From positions 1-64,000 of the forward strand of contig JALHQA010000009.1 of the NCBI GenBank assembly GCA_022842205.1: a stretch of 64,000 nucleotides of DNA, given 5' to 3'. The stretch is from Hyphomicrobiales bacterium (GTDB taxonomy: Bacteria > Pseudomonadota > Alphaproteobacteria > Rhizobiales > Methylopilaceae). The notes under the pieces were generated by a model that made no database searches, was not told the origin of the DNA, and saw only the letters and a program-made list of their open reading frames with translations. Below are positions 18,120 through 28,285 of this stretch, in pieces. The first letter of the stretch is position 1; each line of letters starts with the position of its first letter. The translations under genes and the position numbers were made by a program.

Positions 18120-19286
18120 ATGACAAAATCAGAAAAAAACAAGCCGCGCGGCCCCGGCACCAAGCTGGTGTCGGCAGGGCGAGGCCCCGCGGATCAGCAC
18201 GGCTTCGTCAACACGCCAGTCTATCACGGTTCGACCGTTCTCTATGCGAATGCCGACGACCTGTTCGCCAACCGCATCAAATACTCCTACGGGCGGCGGA
18301 GCTCTCCGACAATCGACGCGCTGACCGGCGCAATGAACGAACTTGAAGGTGCGCACGGCACGGTCATCACGCCGTCCGGTCTCTCCGCGACAACGACCGC
18401 CCTGCTCTCGGTGGCGCGCACCGGGTGCCACATCCTCGTGACCGACAGCGTCTATCATCCGACACGGCATTTCTGCGACACCGTGCTGAAGCGCATGGGC
18501 GTGGAGACAAGCTATTACGACCCGCTGATCGGCGCGGACATCCGTGGCCTCATCCAGGACAACACGGTGGCGGTGTTCACCGAGAGCCCCGGTTCGCTGA
18601 CATTCGAAATGCAGGATATCCCAGCCATCGCAAAAGCCGCGCATGCCGGCGGAGCGCTGGTGCTGGTGGACAATACGTGGGCGACGCCGCATTTCTTCAA
18701 GCCGCTCGAACACGGCGCCGATATGTCCATACAGGCCGGAACAAAATATGTTTCCGGCCATGCCGATGTGCTGATCGGCACGATTTCGGCCAACGAGGCG
18801 GCCTGGCCGCGCCTGCGCGAAACGCACGGCGCAATGGGCCTGGTTGCCGGCCCTGACGATATTTTTCTCGCGCTGCGCGGACTGCGCACGATGGGCGTGC
18901 GGCTGAAGCAGCATGAGGAATCCGGGCTTGCCGTGGCACGCTGGCTGCAAAGCCGCCCCGAAGTCGAACGCGTGGCGCACCCTGCGCTGGAAAGCGATGC
19001 GGGGCATGCGATCTGGAAACGCGATTTCTCCGGCGCGAGCGGACTTTTCGGCGTCGAGCTGAAGCCGGTGCCGGATGCGAAATTGCGCGCATTCCTCGAC
19101 GCGCTGGAGCTGTTCGGGATGGGCTACTCCTGGGGCGGGTTCGAAAGCCTCGTCGTTCCGGCCGATATGCGCTATCGGCTCCTGCCCTCTTCCTTCAAAG
19201 GCCCGCTGCTGCGTCTGCACATCGGGCTTGAAGACATCGACGACCTGATTTCGGATCTCGAAGGGGGCTTCGCCGCGATGGCCTGA
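18120..19286 (+). CDS. metC: Cystathionine beta-lyase (Cys/Met metabolism PLP enzyme)
   Basis: Cleaves cystathionine to homocysteine, pyruvate and ammonia in methionine synthesis. The 388-residue protein has the PLP-binding motif QAGTKYVSGHADV with Lys209, the upstream YSYGRRSSPT and GTVITPSGLSATTTALLSV segments, DNTWATPHFF, and the C-terminal YSWGGFESLV, which is typical of MetC-type rather than MetB/MetZ enzymes. The ATG at 18120 begins the family N-terminus. A possible regulatory leader precedes it. MarC follows three bases after the stop. Confidence 0.92.
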   Translation: MTKSEKNKPRGPGTKLVSAGRGPADQHGFVNTPVYHGSTVLYANADDLFANRIKYSYGRRSSPTIDALTGAMNELEGAHGTVITPSGLSATTTALLSVARTGCHILVTDSVYHPTRHFCDTVLKRMGVETSYYDPLIGADIRGLIQDNTVAVFTESPGSLTFEMQDIPAIAKAAHAGGALVLVDNTWATPHFFKPLEHGADMSIQAGTKYVSGHADVLIGTISANEAAWPRLRETHGAMGLVAGPDDIFLALRGLRTMGVRLKQHEESGLAVARWLQSRPEVERVAHPALESDAGHAIWKRDFSGASGLFGVELKPVPDAKLRAFLDALELFGMGYSWGGFESLVVPADMRYRLLPSSFKGPLLRLHIGLEDIDDLISDLEGGFAAMA

Positions 19287-19288
19287 CC

Positions 19289-19915
19289 ATGATCGACTAC
19301 TTCGTTTCGGCTGCCGTCACTCTTTTCGTCGTCATCGACCCGCTGGGGCTGGCGCCGATATTCCTGGCGGTGACATCGGGTTTCACGCCTTCCGAACGTC
19401 GCTGGGTCGCGTGGCGGTCGTCGCTCATCGCGCTCTGCATTCTCGCCGTGTTCGGCGCCATCGGACATCTCTTGTTGCAGGCGCTTGGCATCAGCCTGCC
19501 CGCGTTCCGCATCGGCGGCGGCCTGCTACTTTTCTATATCTCGTTCGAAATGGTTTTCGGAAACCGCGCCGAGCGCAGTGCCGGCAACAGCGAAACGCGC
19601 GAACAGCAACTGCACTATCTTTCGGTGTTTCCACTCGCCATTCCGCTGATGGCGGGACCTGGTGCGATCACCGCGATCATCCTTCTTTCCGGCGAAGCGC
19701 ACGGAAATCCGCTCTGGCTCGCGGGGTTATCCGCCATCGTTCTGGTGGTCGTCGGAAGCAGCCTTGCGGTTTATCTCGCCGCCGAACGCATGAACGATCT
19801 TCTCGGCATCACCGGCAACGCTGTGCTGTCGCGCTTGCTTGGCGTCCTGCTCGCCGCCCTCGCCGTGCAGTTCGTGATCGACGGCGTCCGTACAGCCTTC
19901 ATGCCCCCTTCCTGA
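19289..19915 (+). CDS. MarC family integral membrane protein
   Basis: A 208-residue inner-membrane protein with six helices. The first, FVVIDPLGLAPIFLAVTSG, carries the family IDPxGxxPIF motif, and FPLAIPLMAGPGAITAIILL holds the second conserved motif. Once tied to multiple antibiotic resistance, MarC proteins have no settled function. It follows metC by two bases and is probably co-transcribed. Confidence 0.9.
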   Translation: MIDYFVSAAVTLFVVIDPLGLAPIFLAVTSGFTPSERRWVAWRSSLIALCILAVFGAIGHLLLQALGISLPAFRIGGGLLLFYISFEMVFGNRAERSAGNSETREQQLHYLSVFPLAIPLMAGPGAITAIILLSGEAHGNPLWLAGLSAIVLVVVGSSLAVYLAAERMNDLLGITGNAVLSRLLGVLLAALAVQFVIDGVRTAFMPPS

Positions 19916-19931
19916 ACGCGATTTCAGACGT

Positions 19932-19962
19932 AGAAAAACCGGCCGCGGGGGAGGCGGCCGGT
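19932..19962 (-). terminator. Intrinsic terminator of the 19985 gene
   Basis: ACCGGCCGC (19938-19946) and GCGGCCGGT (19954-19962) form a perfect nine-pair stem with a seven-base loop. On the minus strand the stem is followed by TTTTT (19937-19933), so the signal works for the leftward gene ending at 19985; it may also slow rightward transcription leaving marC. Confidence 0.85.
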
Positions 19963-19984
19963 CCTTCCACAACAACAGACCGCG

Positions 19985-20359
19985 TTACTTCGGCAGCCTG
20001 TTCTCATCCGCACCCTCGGAACCGGTGTCCTTCGCCTTGTTTGGCTGCTCGGTCACACCGCCGGACGAAGGCGCAACGCTCGAGGCGCGGCCCTGATCCA
20101 TCGCGGCGCCCTCGCGCAGATTGTTCTGGTCACCCTGGGCGCTGCTCGGCGCCGTCACGCTGGGCTTCGTCGTTTCGCCGGAAGCGGAACCCGGAGCGGC
20201 CATGCCCGGCTCGCTCGATTCCTTGGCCCCCTCAATGACGTTTTCGTGGCGCGAGGCTTCATTCCCGGTCGGTTCCTTCGCAGGGCTCATTTCGGTCTGG
20301 GCCAGTGCCGGTGTAACGGCAAAGGCGGCGACGGCAGACATAAGTAGATATTTCTTCAT
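19985..20359 (-). CDS. Small secreted protein, Ser/Gly/Glu-rich, unknown function
   Basis: A 124-residue protein with a clear signal peptide (MKKYLLMSAVAAFAVTPALA, cleavage before Q) and a low-complexity, hydrophilic mature part rich in S, G, E, P and N with no recognisable domain. GGGAG supports the ATG at 20359. It has its own EcfG-like promoter at 20414-20438 and its own terminator. The signal peptide is strikingly similar to that of the DUF4142 protein two genes upstream. Probably a periplasmic stress protein; function unknown. Confidence 0.75.
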   Translation of the reverse strand: MKKYLLMSAVAAFAVTPALAQTEMSPAKEPTGNEASRHENVIEGAKESSEPGMAAPGSASGETTKPSVTAPSSAQGDQNNLREGAAMDQGRASSVAPSSGGVTEQPNKAKDTGSEGADENRLPK

Positions 20360-20413
20360 GAGTAATCTCCCTTGCGCGGTGGTGTGGAGCCTCGGCACCG
20401 CGTTCATAGTGTC

Positions 20414-20438
20414 AACACACCGGAGAGACTCTTGTTCC
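20414..20438 (-). promoter_or_regulatory. EcfG-like (general stress response) promoter
   Basis: On the minus strand GGAAC (20438-20434) is followed after 16 bases by TGTT (20417-20414), one mismatch from the EcfG consensus GGAAC-N16-CGTT. It lies about 55 bases before the start of the secreted protein gene at 20359. The -35 is also half of a palindrome, TGTTCC-TC-GGAACA at 20433-20446. Confidence 0.6.
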
Positions 20439-20512
20439 TCGGAACAGCATAGACAAATTACTGAGCGAAACCTTCCAGCTTGAGGTATAATGCCGGTACA
20501 ATGTCAAATGTT

Positions 20513-20538
20513 AAGGCCGGCGCTTTCGCGCCGGCCTT
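20513..20538 (-). terminator. Strong hairpin after the 20546 gene
   Basis: AAGGCCGGCGC (20513-20523) and GCGCCGGCCTT (20528-20538) form an 11-pair stem closed on the minus strand by a GAAA tetraloop, eight bases downstream of the stop at 20546. The trailing sequence on the minus strand is only mildly T-rich. It insulates the two secreted-protein genes. Confidence 0.75.
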
Positions 20539-20545
20539 TGCAACA

Positions 20546-20887
20546 TCAATAGACGTCGACGCCCGCGCCGATGCCTTCGTCACCAATGCCGACGCCAACA
20601 CCGATCGCGGGACCGCGGCTATAGGGGTCCGCATAGGGATCTGCATAAAGCGGAGCGGCAGGCGGCGGTCCCACCACCGCGGCGCGGCCGGTGTACAACT
20701 CGCCCGCAGGCAAAGCCGGACGCGACGAATTGATGGCGCCCTGCCACACATTGTCATCACGCTGCTCGGTCTGCGTGCCCGGCATGTTGCGGCTCGGGAA
20801 CGGCGTTTCGGGACTCATCTGGGCCAAAGCGGGACCAGCAGCAAATGTCGCGGCCAGAAATGGCAATACAAAGATCTTCCTGTTCAT
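20546..20887 (-). CDS. Small secreted protein, Pro/Gly-rich, unknown function
   Basis: A 113-residue protein with signal peptide MNRKIFVLPFLAATFAAGPALA (cleavage before Q) and a short mature region containing PPPAAPLYADPYADPYSRGP and a glycine-rich tail (VGVGIGDEGIGAGVDVY). No domain recognised. It begins 33 bases after the DUF4142 stop, so it is probably read from that gene's EcfG-like promoter. The tyrosine/proline/glycine composition suggests a surface or periplasmic structural role, but this is inference. Confidence 0.7.
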   Translation of the reverse strand: MNRKIFVLPFLAATFAAGPALAQMSPETPFPSRNMPGTQTEQRDDNVWQGAINSSRPALPAGELYTGRAAVVGPPPAAPLYADPYADPYSRGPAIGVGVGIGDEGIGAGVDVY

Positions 20888-20920
20888 AGGTACACCTCTC
20901 TTTTTCGCTGTTGTGCGGCG

Positions 20921-21529
20921 TCAGCGCGCCGCGGGTTCGGCCGCTGAGCGGCCGGTGCCGGACGGTTCGGCGCCCTGAGCCGTGGCCTGCTGCATCACGC
21001 GATCGAGATGCTGCTTATGCTCGCGCAAGGTCGGGAGAGTTTCCGAGGCCCAGGACTTCAACTGCTCGTTTCCGCCAGACTTGCTGTAGCCGGAGAAGAG
21101 AGTGATTGCCTGCTGATGGGCTTCGCTCTGGGCCTTAAGGTAGGCCTGATCGAACCGAGCCTCCGGCACCGCCTTCAGATCCTGCAGCTTCTTGATGTGC
21201 TGCGCGTCGAGCGCGTTGGGGGCAGCCGTTCCGAGCTTGTCCGCGAGATCGACGAGTTGCTTGGACGCCTTGCCATGATCCTCGATCATCTGCTCGGCGA
21301 ATTCCTTCAACTCATCATTCTGTGCCTTGTCTTGCGCAACTTCGCTCGACTGAATCTCGAAAAGATTCCCGACCTGTGCCTTCTTGACGAAACTTTGATC
21401 CTTCGGCGCCAGCTCGACATGTCGAGACGGCGGTCCGGGATCCCTGCTGCCCGGCGGATCCTGCTGTGCGTACGCCAACGGAACCGTGGCGAGGGATGCC
21501 GCCGCAGCCAAAAGCATGTACTTCTTCAT
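20921..21529 (-). CDS. DUF4142 family periplasmic protein
   Basis: A 202-residue protein with signal peptide MKKYMLLAAAASLATVPLAYA and the DUF4142 helical domain: DQSFVKKAQVGNLFEIQSSEVA, KEFAEQMIEDHGKASKQLVDLA, ARFDQAYLKAQSEAHQQAITLF and TLPTLREHKQHLDRV. This family has a ferritin-like four-helix layout. GGAG before the ATG at 21529 fixes the start. A perfect EcfG promoter lies 71 bases upstream, in agreement with DUF4142 genes often belonging to the alphaproteobacterial general stress response. Confidence 0.85.
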   Translation of the reverse strand: MKKYMLLAAAASLATVPLAYAQQDPPGSRDPGPPSRHVELAPKDQSFVKKAQVGNLFEIQSSEVAQDKAQNDELKEFAEQMIEDHGKASKQLVDLADKLGTAAPNALDAQHIKKLQDLKAVPEARFDQAYLKAQSEAHQQAITLFSGYSKSGGNEQLKSWASETLPTLREHKQHLDRVMQQATAQGAEPSGTGRSAAEPAAR

Positions 21530-21580
21530 TAAGCGCTCCTCAATCTGGATTTCAGGATTGAGCGGCGCGTTGTAAAGAAA

Positions 21581-21609
21581 CGCCGCCGTTCTATTTGCCA
21601 ACGGCGGCG
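21581..21609 (-). terminator. Intrinsic terminator of ssb
   Basis: CGCCGCCGTT (21581-21590) and AACGGCGGCG (21600-21609) form a ten-pair stem with a nine-base loop. The minus strand continues TTTCTTT, so this ends leftward transcription of ssb 78 bases after its stop. The same bases overlap the -10 of the EcfG promoter for the DUF4142 gene. Confidence 0.82.
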
Positions 21610-21624
21610 CTCCCCGGATGTTCC
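21600..21624 (-). promoter_or_regulatory. EcfG consensus promoter for the DUF4142 gene
   Basis: On the minus strand GGAAC (21624-21620), 16 bases, then CGTT (21603-21600): an exact match to the alphaproteobacterial sigma-EcfG consensus. The predicted transcript starts inside the ssb terminator hairpin and reaches the DUF4142 start at 21529. Confidence 0.7.
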
Positions 21625-21686
21625 GGGAGATCCAGTTTGAGGATATGAAACTTTTGAACGTTCGGGAGAACGTCTGCCTTAGGCCC

Positions 21687-22169
21687 TCAGAACGGAATTT
21701 CGTCGTCCATCACATCGCGCATGGAGCCGCCACCGCCCGCCATCGCCGGCTGCCGGCGCGAAGACGACGCGAAGCTGTCGCCACCGCCGCCGTAATCGTC
21801 GCCGGAGGCTCCGCCGCCCTTGCCGTCGAGCATGGTCAGAACCGAATTGAAGCCCTGGAGCACGACCTCGGTCGAGTACTTCTCGGCGCCATCCTTGTCG
21901 GTCCATTTGCGGGTCTGAAGCGCGCCCTCGATGTAAACCTTCGAGCCCTTCTTCAGGTACTGCTCCACGACCTTGCAGAGCGGTTCGCTGAAAATCACGA
22001 CGCGATGCCACTCGGTCTTTTCCTTGCGCTCGCCCGTGCTCTTGTCGCGCCATGTCTCCGACGTGGCGAGGCTCAGATTGGCTATCGGCCTACCGTCCTG
22101 TGTGCGGCGGATTTCGGGGTCGCGTCCCAGATTTCCAACCAGAATGACCTTGTTGACGCTGCCGGCCAT
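21687..22169 (-). CDS. ssb: Single-stranded DNA-binding protein
   Basis: A 160-residue SSB: OB fold at 1-110 ([63 protein letters not shown]), a glycine-rich linker, and the acidic protein-interaction tail DDEIPF. AGGAGATGG before the ATG at 22169 sets the start. Divergent from uvrA with an SOS box between, so ssb is probably induced by DNA damage. Confidence 0.97.
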   Translation of the reverse strand: MAGSVNKVILVGNLGRDPEIRRTQDGRPIANLSLATSETWRDKSTGERKEKTEWHRVVIFSEPLCKVVEQYLKKGSKVYIEGALQTRKWTDKDGAEKYSTEVVLQGFNSVLTMLDGKGGGASGDDYGGGGDSFASSSRRQPAMAGGGGSMRDVMDDEIPF

Positions 22170-22283
22170 GACCATCTCCTGTCGCGGGCAATAAATAGTG
22201 TGCTGAGCACTCGGGGCCACCCTACGTCCCGGCCCATCCGCCTCACAACACGCGGCGGGAACGGCGCTGTAGACAACTCTTAT

Positions 22284-22298
22284 GTTCTCTATATGTTC
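22284..22298. promoter_or_regulatory. SOS box (LexA site) between ssb and uvrA
   Basis: GTTC-TCTATAT-GTTC, an exact match to the alphaproteobacterial LexA site GTTC-N7-GTTC. It lies 115 bases before ssb and 96 before uvrA in their divergent promoter region, as seen in related bacteria, so one site may control both. Confidence 0.88.
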
Positions 22299-22393
22299 CT
22301 AGCATCCGCGACTCGCTGGCGCAAGGCGATCCGTGCTGTATCTGAGTTATCCTCAACATGATCGCGGCGTGCGGCCGCACTACCTGGTCTTCT

Positions 22394-25279
<2,886 letters not shown>

Positions 25280-25301
25280 AGGCCGAATCCGTATCCGCAA
25301 A

Positions 25302-25343
25302 GTCACAGCCGGCCGGGGAGTTAACCCAATCCCCGGCTGTGAC
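25302..25343 (+). other. Hairpin downstream of uvrA
   Basis: GTCACAGCCGG (25302-25312) and CCGGCTGTGAC (25333-25343) make an 11-pair stem 22 bases after the uvrA stop, with further G/C pairing possible inside the 20-base loop. There is no T-tract, so it may protect the mRNA 3' end or act as a Rho-linked pause rather than an intrinsic terminator. Confidence 0.5.
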
Positions 25344-25389
25344 ACACGGATGAATGGCAACCGCCGCAAAACGGGTCTAGCACCGGTTC

Positions 25390-25890
25390 ATGACGTCCCT
25401 GGCGATCCAGCTGCTCAACCGCTCGGACTGGCGCGGCTTCCTGGCGGGCATGACCTTTCCGCTGCTCGGAGCCATGCTGATCTACGCCACCATGCTGGCG
25501 ACCGGCGCCGGCCTACATAGCCCCGCCTTCTATCCGCTGCCGTTCGAGCCGACCGGCCGCCTCTCGGCGGCGATCTGGATCGTGCTGTTCAGCTTCTACG
25601 GCATCACGCGCTGGGCAGCGCTGAGGCATGGCGAACGGGCACGGACGCCGGTGCGGCTGGTCGAGGCGCTGATGCTGTGGGCCGTGATCTATACCTTCAT
25701 CGCCGGCTCGATGAACGAGTTCTGGTTCGACGTCCTGAACGTGGGGTCGCTGTGCTTCGGCCTCTATGTCGCGTTCCGGCTCGCGCGGCTGTCGCGCTTG
25801 GTGGCGGTGTGGCTGGCGCCGACCTTCTTCTGGAAGGTGTTTGCCGTCGCGATCAGCCTCGGCCCGGTCATTGGCATCAGCTTCTTCTGA
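25390..25890 (+). CDS. Five-helix integral membrane protein, unknown
   Basis: A 166-residue protein with five predicted membrane helices and short loops (LAGMTFPLLGAMLIYATML; LSAAIWIVLFSFYGITRW; VEALMLWAVIYTFIAG; LNVGSLCFGLYVAFRLA; WLAPTFFWKVFAVAISLGP). The helix count, length and several Trp/Pro residues recall TspO/MBR proteins, but I do not see their signature motifs, so this is only a structural suggestion. It precedes the flavoprotein gene by 16 bases and may be co-transcribed with it. Confidence 0.65.
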   Translation: MTSLAIQLLNRSDWRGFLAGMTFPLLGAMLIYATMLATGAGLHSPAFYPLPFEPTGRLSAAIWIVLFSFYGITRWAALRHGERARTPVRLVEALMLWAVIYTFIAGSMNEFWFDVLNVGSLCFGLYVAFRLARLSRLVAVWLAPTFFWKVFAVAISLGPVIGISFF

Positions 25891-25906
25891 CACCACAACT
25901 GCATTC

Positions 25907-27094
25907 ATGACGGATGTCGCGATCATCGGCGGCGGGCCGGCCGGTCTGTTCGCGGCCGAACGGCTGGCGAAAGCGGGCCTGAAGGTCGACGTCTTCGACC
26001 GCATGCCGACGCTTGGCCGCAAATTCCTGATGGCCGGACGCGGCGGGCTGAACCTCACCCATTCCGAAAACCTCGAAACCTTCCTGACTCGCTACGGCGC
26101 GGGGCAGCCGCATCTCGAAGCCGCGCTGCGCGCGTTTCCGCCGGATGCCCTGCGGGACTGGGCGGCGGGACTTGGCGAAGAGACCTTCGCCGGCTCCTCC
26201 GGACGCGTCTTTCCGAAAAGCTTCAAGGCTTCGCCGCTGCTGCGCGCCTGGCTGAGACGACTCGGAGAGCTGGGCGTTGCGATACATACGCGGCATGACT
26301 GGAGTGGCTGGAACGCCGAAGGCGCGCTCCAGTTCGAAACACCGGAGGGCCAAGTTGCCATTACGCCCGCGAAAGCCACCCTGCTCGCGCTCGGTGGCGC
26401 GAGCTGGCCGCGGCTCGGCGCGGACGGCGGATGGACGGATATTCTGGCCGCCCGCCATGTCGAGATTGCGCCACTGCAGCCGTCGAACAGCGGCGTTCTG
26501 GTCGCATGGTCCGATATTTTCCGCGACCGCTTCGCGGGACAGCCGCTGAAGCGTGTGAAAGTGTCGGCTGGAGGCGCCGAGAGTTTCGGCGAAGCTATGG
26601 TGACACGGCACGGACTCGAGGGCGGCGCGGTTTACGCGCTTTCGGCTTCCCTACGCCAAGCGGCTGAGCTGACCGTTGATCTGAAGCCCGGTCTCACAGT
26701 GGACGATATCGCGGAACGGCTCGCGCGCGCCTCTCGCAAGGGCGAAACGCTGACAAACATACTGCGCAAGACGCTGGCATTGTCTCCTGTACAGACGGGT
26801 CTTCTCCGCGAAGCAGTGGGCAAGGATCTGCCGCGCGATCCCGCGGCGCTGGCCAAGCTCGTGAAAACCGCGACCCTGAAGCTCGGGGGCATGGCCGGCC
26901 TCGAACGCGCGATCTCGACGGCGGGCGGCGTCGCCTTCCGCGCGTTGACGCGGGATTTCGAGATGAAGGCCCTGCCCGGCGTGTTCGCGGCCGGCGAAAT
27001 GCTGGATTGGGAAGCGCCGACCGGCGGCTATCTGCTGCAGGCGTGCTTTGCCACGGGCGCCGCGGCCGCCGAAGGCATTCTCGCGCGTCGATAA
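25907..27094 (+). CDS. NAD(P)/FAD-dependent oxidoreductase, HI0933/YhiN family
   Basis: A 395-residue flavoprotein starting MTDVAIIGGGPAGLFAAERL, a Rossmann FAD motif (GGGPAG). The family hallmark GRKFLMAGRGGLNLTHSE follows, then LALGGASWPRLGADG and the C-terminal FAD segment GVFAAGEMLDWEAPTGGYLLQACFATG. Cytosolic; substrate unknown for this family. Length is normal. It ends exactly where the convergent radical SAM gene ends. Confidence 0.9.
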   Translation: MTDVAIIGGGPAGLFAAERLAKAGLKVDVFDRMPTLGRKFLMAGRGGLNLTHSENLETFLTRYGAGQPHLEAALRAFPPDALRDWAAGLGEETFAGSSGRVFPKSFKASPLLRAWLRRLGELGVAIHTRHDWSGWNAEGALQFETPEGQVAITPAKATLLALGGASWPRLGADGGWTDILAARHVEIAPLQPSNSGVLVAWSDIFRDRFAGQPLKRVKVSAGGAESFGEAMVTRHGLEGGAVYALSASLRQAAELTVDLKPGLTVDDIAERLARASRKGETLTNILRKTLALSPVQTGLLREAVGKDLPRDPAALAKLVKTATLKLGGMAGLERAISTAGGVAFRALTRDFEMKALPGVFAAGEMLDWEAPTGGYLLQACFATGAAAAEGILARR

Positions 27095-27958
27095 CTATTC
27101 GGCAGCCGTGGCCGGCCGGACATTGCGTAACGGCAGCGGAAGCTCGAAGTATTGCGGCTCTGCGGAACACATCGAACAGACGGCCTCATCTTCCAGCGCC
27201 ACAAAAGCGCGAAGCTCTTCGTTCGAACACTCCGGCGCCAGCGGCTGATAGGCGAGATACGGCTTCCAGCGCTCGCTGAGGCCGTACTTCGCATCCTGCA
27301 TTCCGAGATAGGCCAGCGGCCCGCATTTCCATATCTTGCCTTCGAACAACTGCTTGCAGTCGCGGGCCCGACAGACGCTCCAGCTTTGACGAGGGTTGGC
27401 GTCCGAAAACGGCTTCATTTCCTTGCCGGAGCCCAGGTAACGCCGCGTCCAGACCTTCTCCGACGGAAAGACCCTCAGGTTAAACGGGTGCCGCGAATGC
27501 CAGTCCTTGAGCAAAGCCTGTATCGGCTTCAGCTTCTCGATGTACTGCGGCGCGGCGTGATGTATGGACAATGAAAGTTCGGTGGGGCCGTGTTTCGCCA
27601 ACTCCGCAGGCAATGTCGGATGGCGATGAAGAAAGAAGCCATTTGTCGTTATGCGAATGAGCGCCTTTGGCCAGTGCGACCGAACCAGCCCGACAAAAGC
27701 CGGAAGCTTCGGGTGAATCGTGGGTTCGCCGCCAAGAAGATTGAAGACCTTCACGTCAAGCCGCTGGCTCCAGGCCGACATCCATTGATCGGCAACTTCC
27801 AACGGCAAATTTCCGTTGTGGTTGTGATCAGAGTAATGCGAGCAACTTTCGCACGCGAGGTTGCACGCATGCGTCACATGCAGCTCAAGGCGGAGAAGTT
27901 CCGGCTTCCGCTGAAACTGTACGGGATCGTTGTAGATCGCGGAACCAGGTACAGGCAC
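27095..27958 (-). CDS. Radical SAM protein with C-terminal extra cysteines (SPASM-like)
   Basis: A 287-residue radical SAM enzyme. The [4Fe-4S] motif is CNLACESC (Cys32, Cys36, Cys39), followed by LLGGEPTIHP (the GGE motif) and ITTNGFFL. A C-terminal set of cysteines (CRARDC, IWKCGPL, C-x-M-C near 265) suggests an auxiliary cluster as in SPASM-type enzymes. The start is GTG at 27958, directly after an in-frame stop. Base composition is poorer in GC than flanking genes. Substrate unknown; a 35-codon frame lies nine bases upstream. Confidence 0.85.
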   Translation of the reverse strand: MPVPGSAIYNDPVQFQRKPELLRLELHVTHACNLACESCSHYSDHNHNGNLPLEVADQWMSAWSQRLDVKVFNLLGGEPTIHPKLPAFVGLVRSHWPKALIRITTNGFFLHRHPTLPAELAKHGPTELSLSIHHAAPQYIEKLKPIQALLKDWHSRHPFNLRVFPSEKVWTRRYLGSGKEMKPFSDANPRQSWSVCRARDCKQLFEGKIWKCGPLAYLGMQDAKYGLSERWKPYLAYQPLAPECSNEELRAFVALEDEAVCSMCSAEPQYFELPLPLRNVRPATAAE

Positions 27959-27967
27959 GCAAAGTCT

Positions 27968-28075
27968 CTAGTCGTGAGGAACCCGGTTGTGCCTGAGTTC
28001 CAAGCCGAGTGCAACCAACCCGAAATCGAATGGGCGACGAAACTTTGTTTCATCAAAGAACGTTGGGGAGGACAT
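27968..28075 (-). CDS. Possible 35-residue peptide upstream of radical SAM gene
   Basis: An ATG at 28075 opens a 35-codon frame starting MSSPTFFDETKFRRPFDFG and ending in TAG nine bases before the radical SAM start. The peptide is charged and aromatic with no membrane helix. The ribosome site is weak. Its position is that of a precursor peptide for a radical SAM modifying enzyme, or a leader peptide, or chance; the coding status is unproven. Confidence 0.3.
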   Translation of the reverse strand: MSSPTFFDETKFRRPFDFGLVALGLELRHNRVPHD

Positions 28076-28138
28076 CGCCAGGAAATACGGCGGGCCTAAA
28101 ACCGAGCCAACAACAAGATGTGACAGAGGCGTACCCCG

Positions 28139-28231
28139 ATGACCAACACTTCCGACGAGATCGCTCTTTTCGCCTTTCTGGCCGTTATCCTGATCGGCGG
28201 CGGCGCCGCCTTCATCAGCTACGTTGCCTGA
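28139..28231 (+). CDS. 30-residue single-helix membrane peptide with its own terminator
   Basis: ATG at 28139, AGAGG about ten bases upstream, stop TGA at 28229-28231. The peptide starts MTNTSDEIALFAFLAV, has one hydrophobic helix (residues about 9-29) with GGGAA in the middle, and a near-acidic N-terminus. A strong rightward terminator begins 28 bases after the stop, which makes a one-gene transcript likely. I do not recognise the family. Such short peptides are missed by standard gene callers. Confidence 0.5.
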   Translation: MTNTSDEIALFAFLAVILIGGGAAFISYVA

Positions 28232-28258
28232 TCCCACGGGACTCGAGACCCCGTTCAG

Positions 28259-28285
28259 AAAGCCCGCCGTCAGGCGGGCTTTTTC
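28259..28285 (+). terminator. Intrinsic terminator after the 30-residue peptide gene
   Basis: AAAGCCCGCC (28259-28268), loop GTCA, GGCGGGCTTT (28273-28282), then TTT. Strong rightward terminator; the minus strand also has a short T-tract, so it could end leftward transcription of the GST remnant, whose stop codon lies inside the hairpin. Confidence 0.88.
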
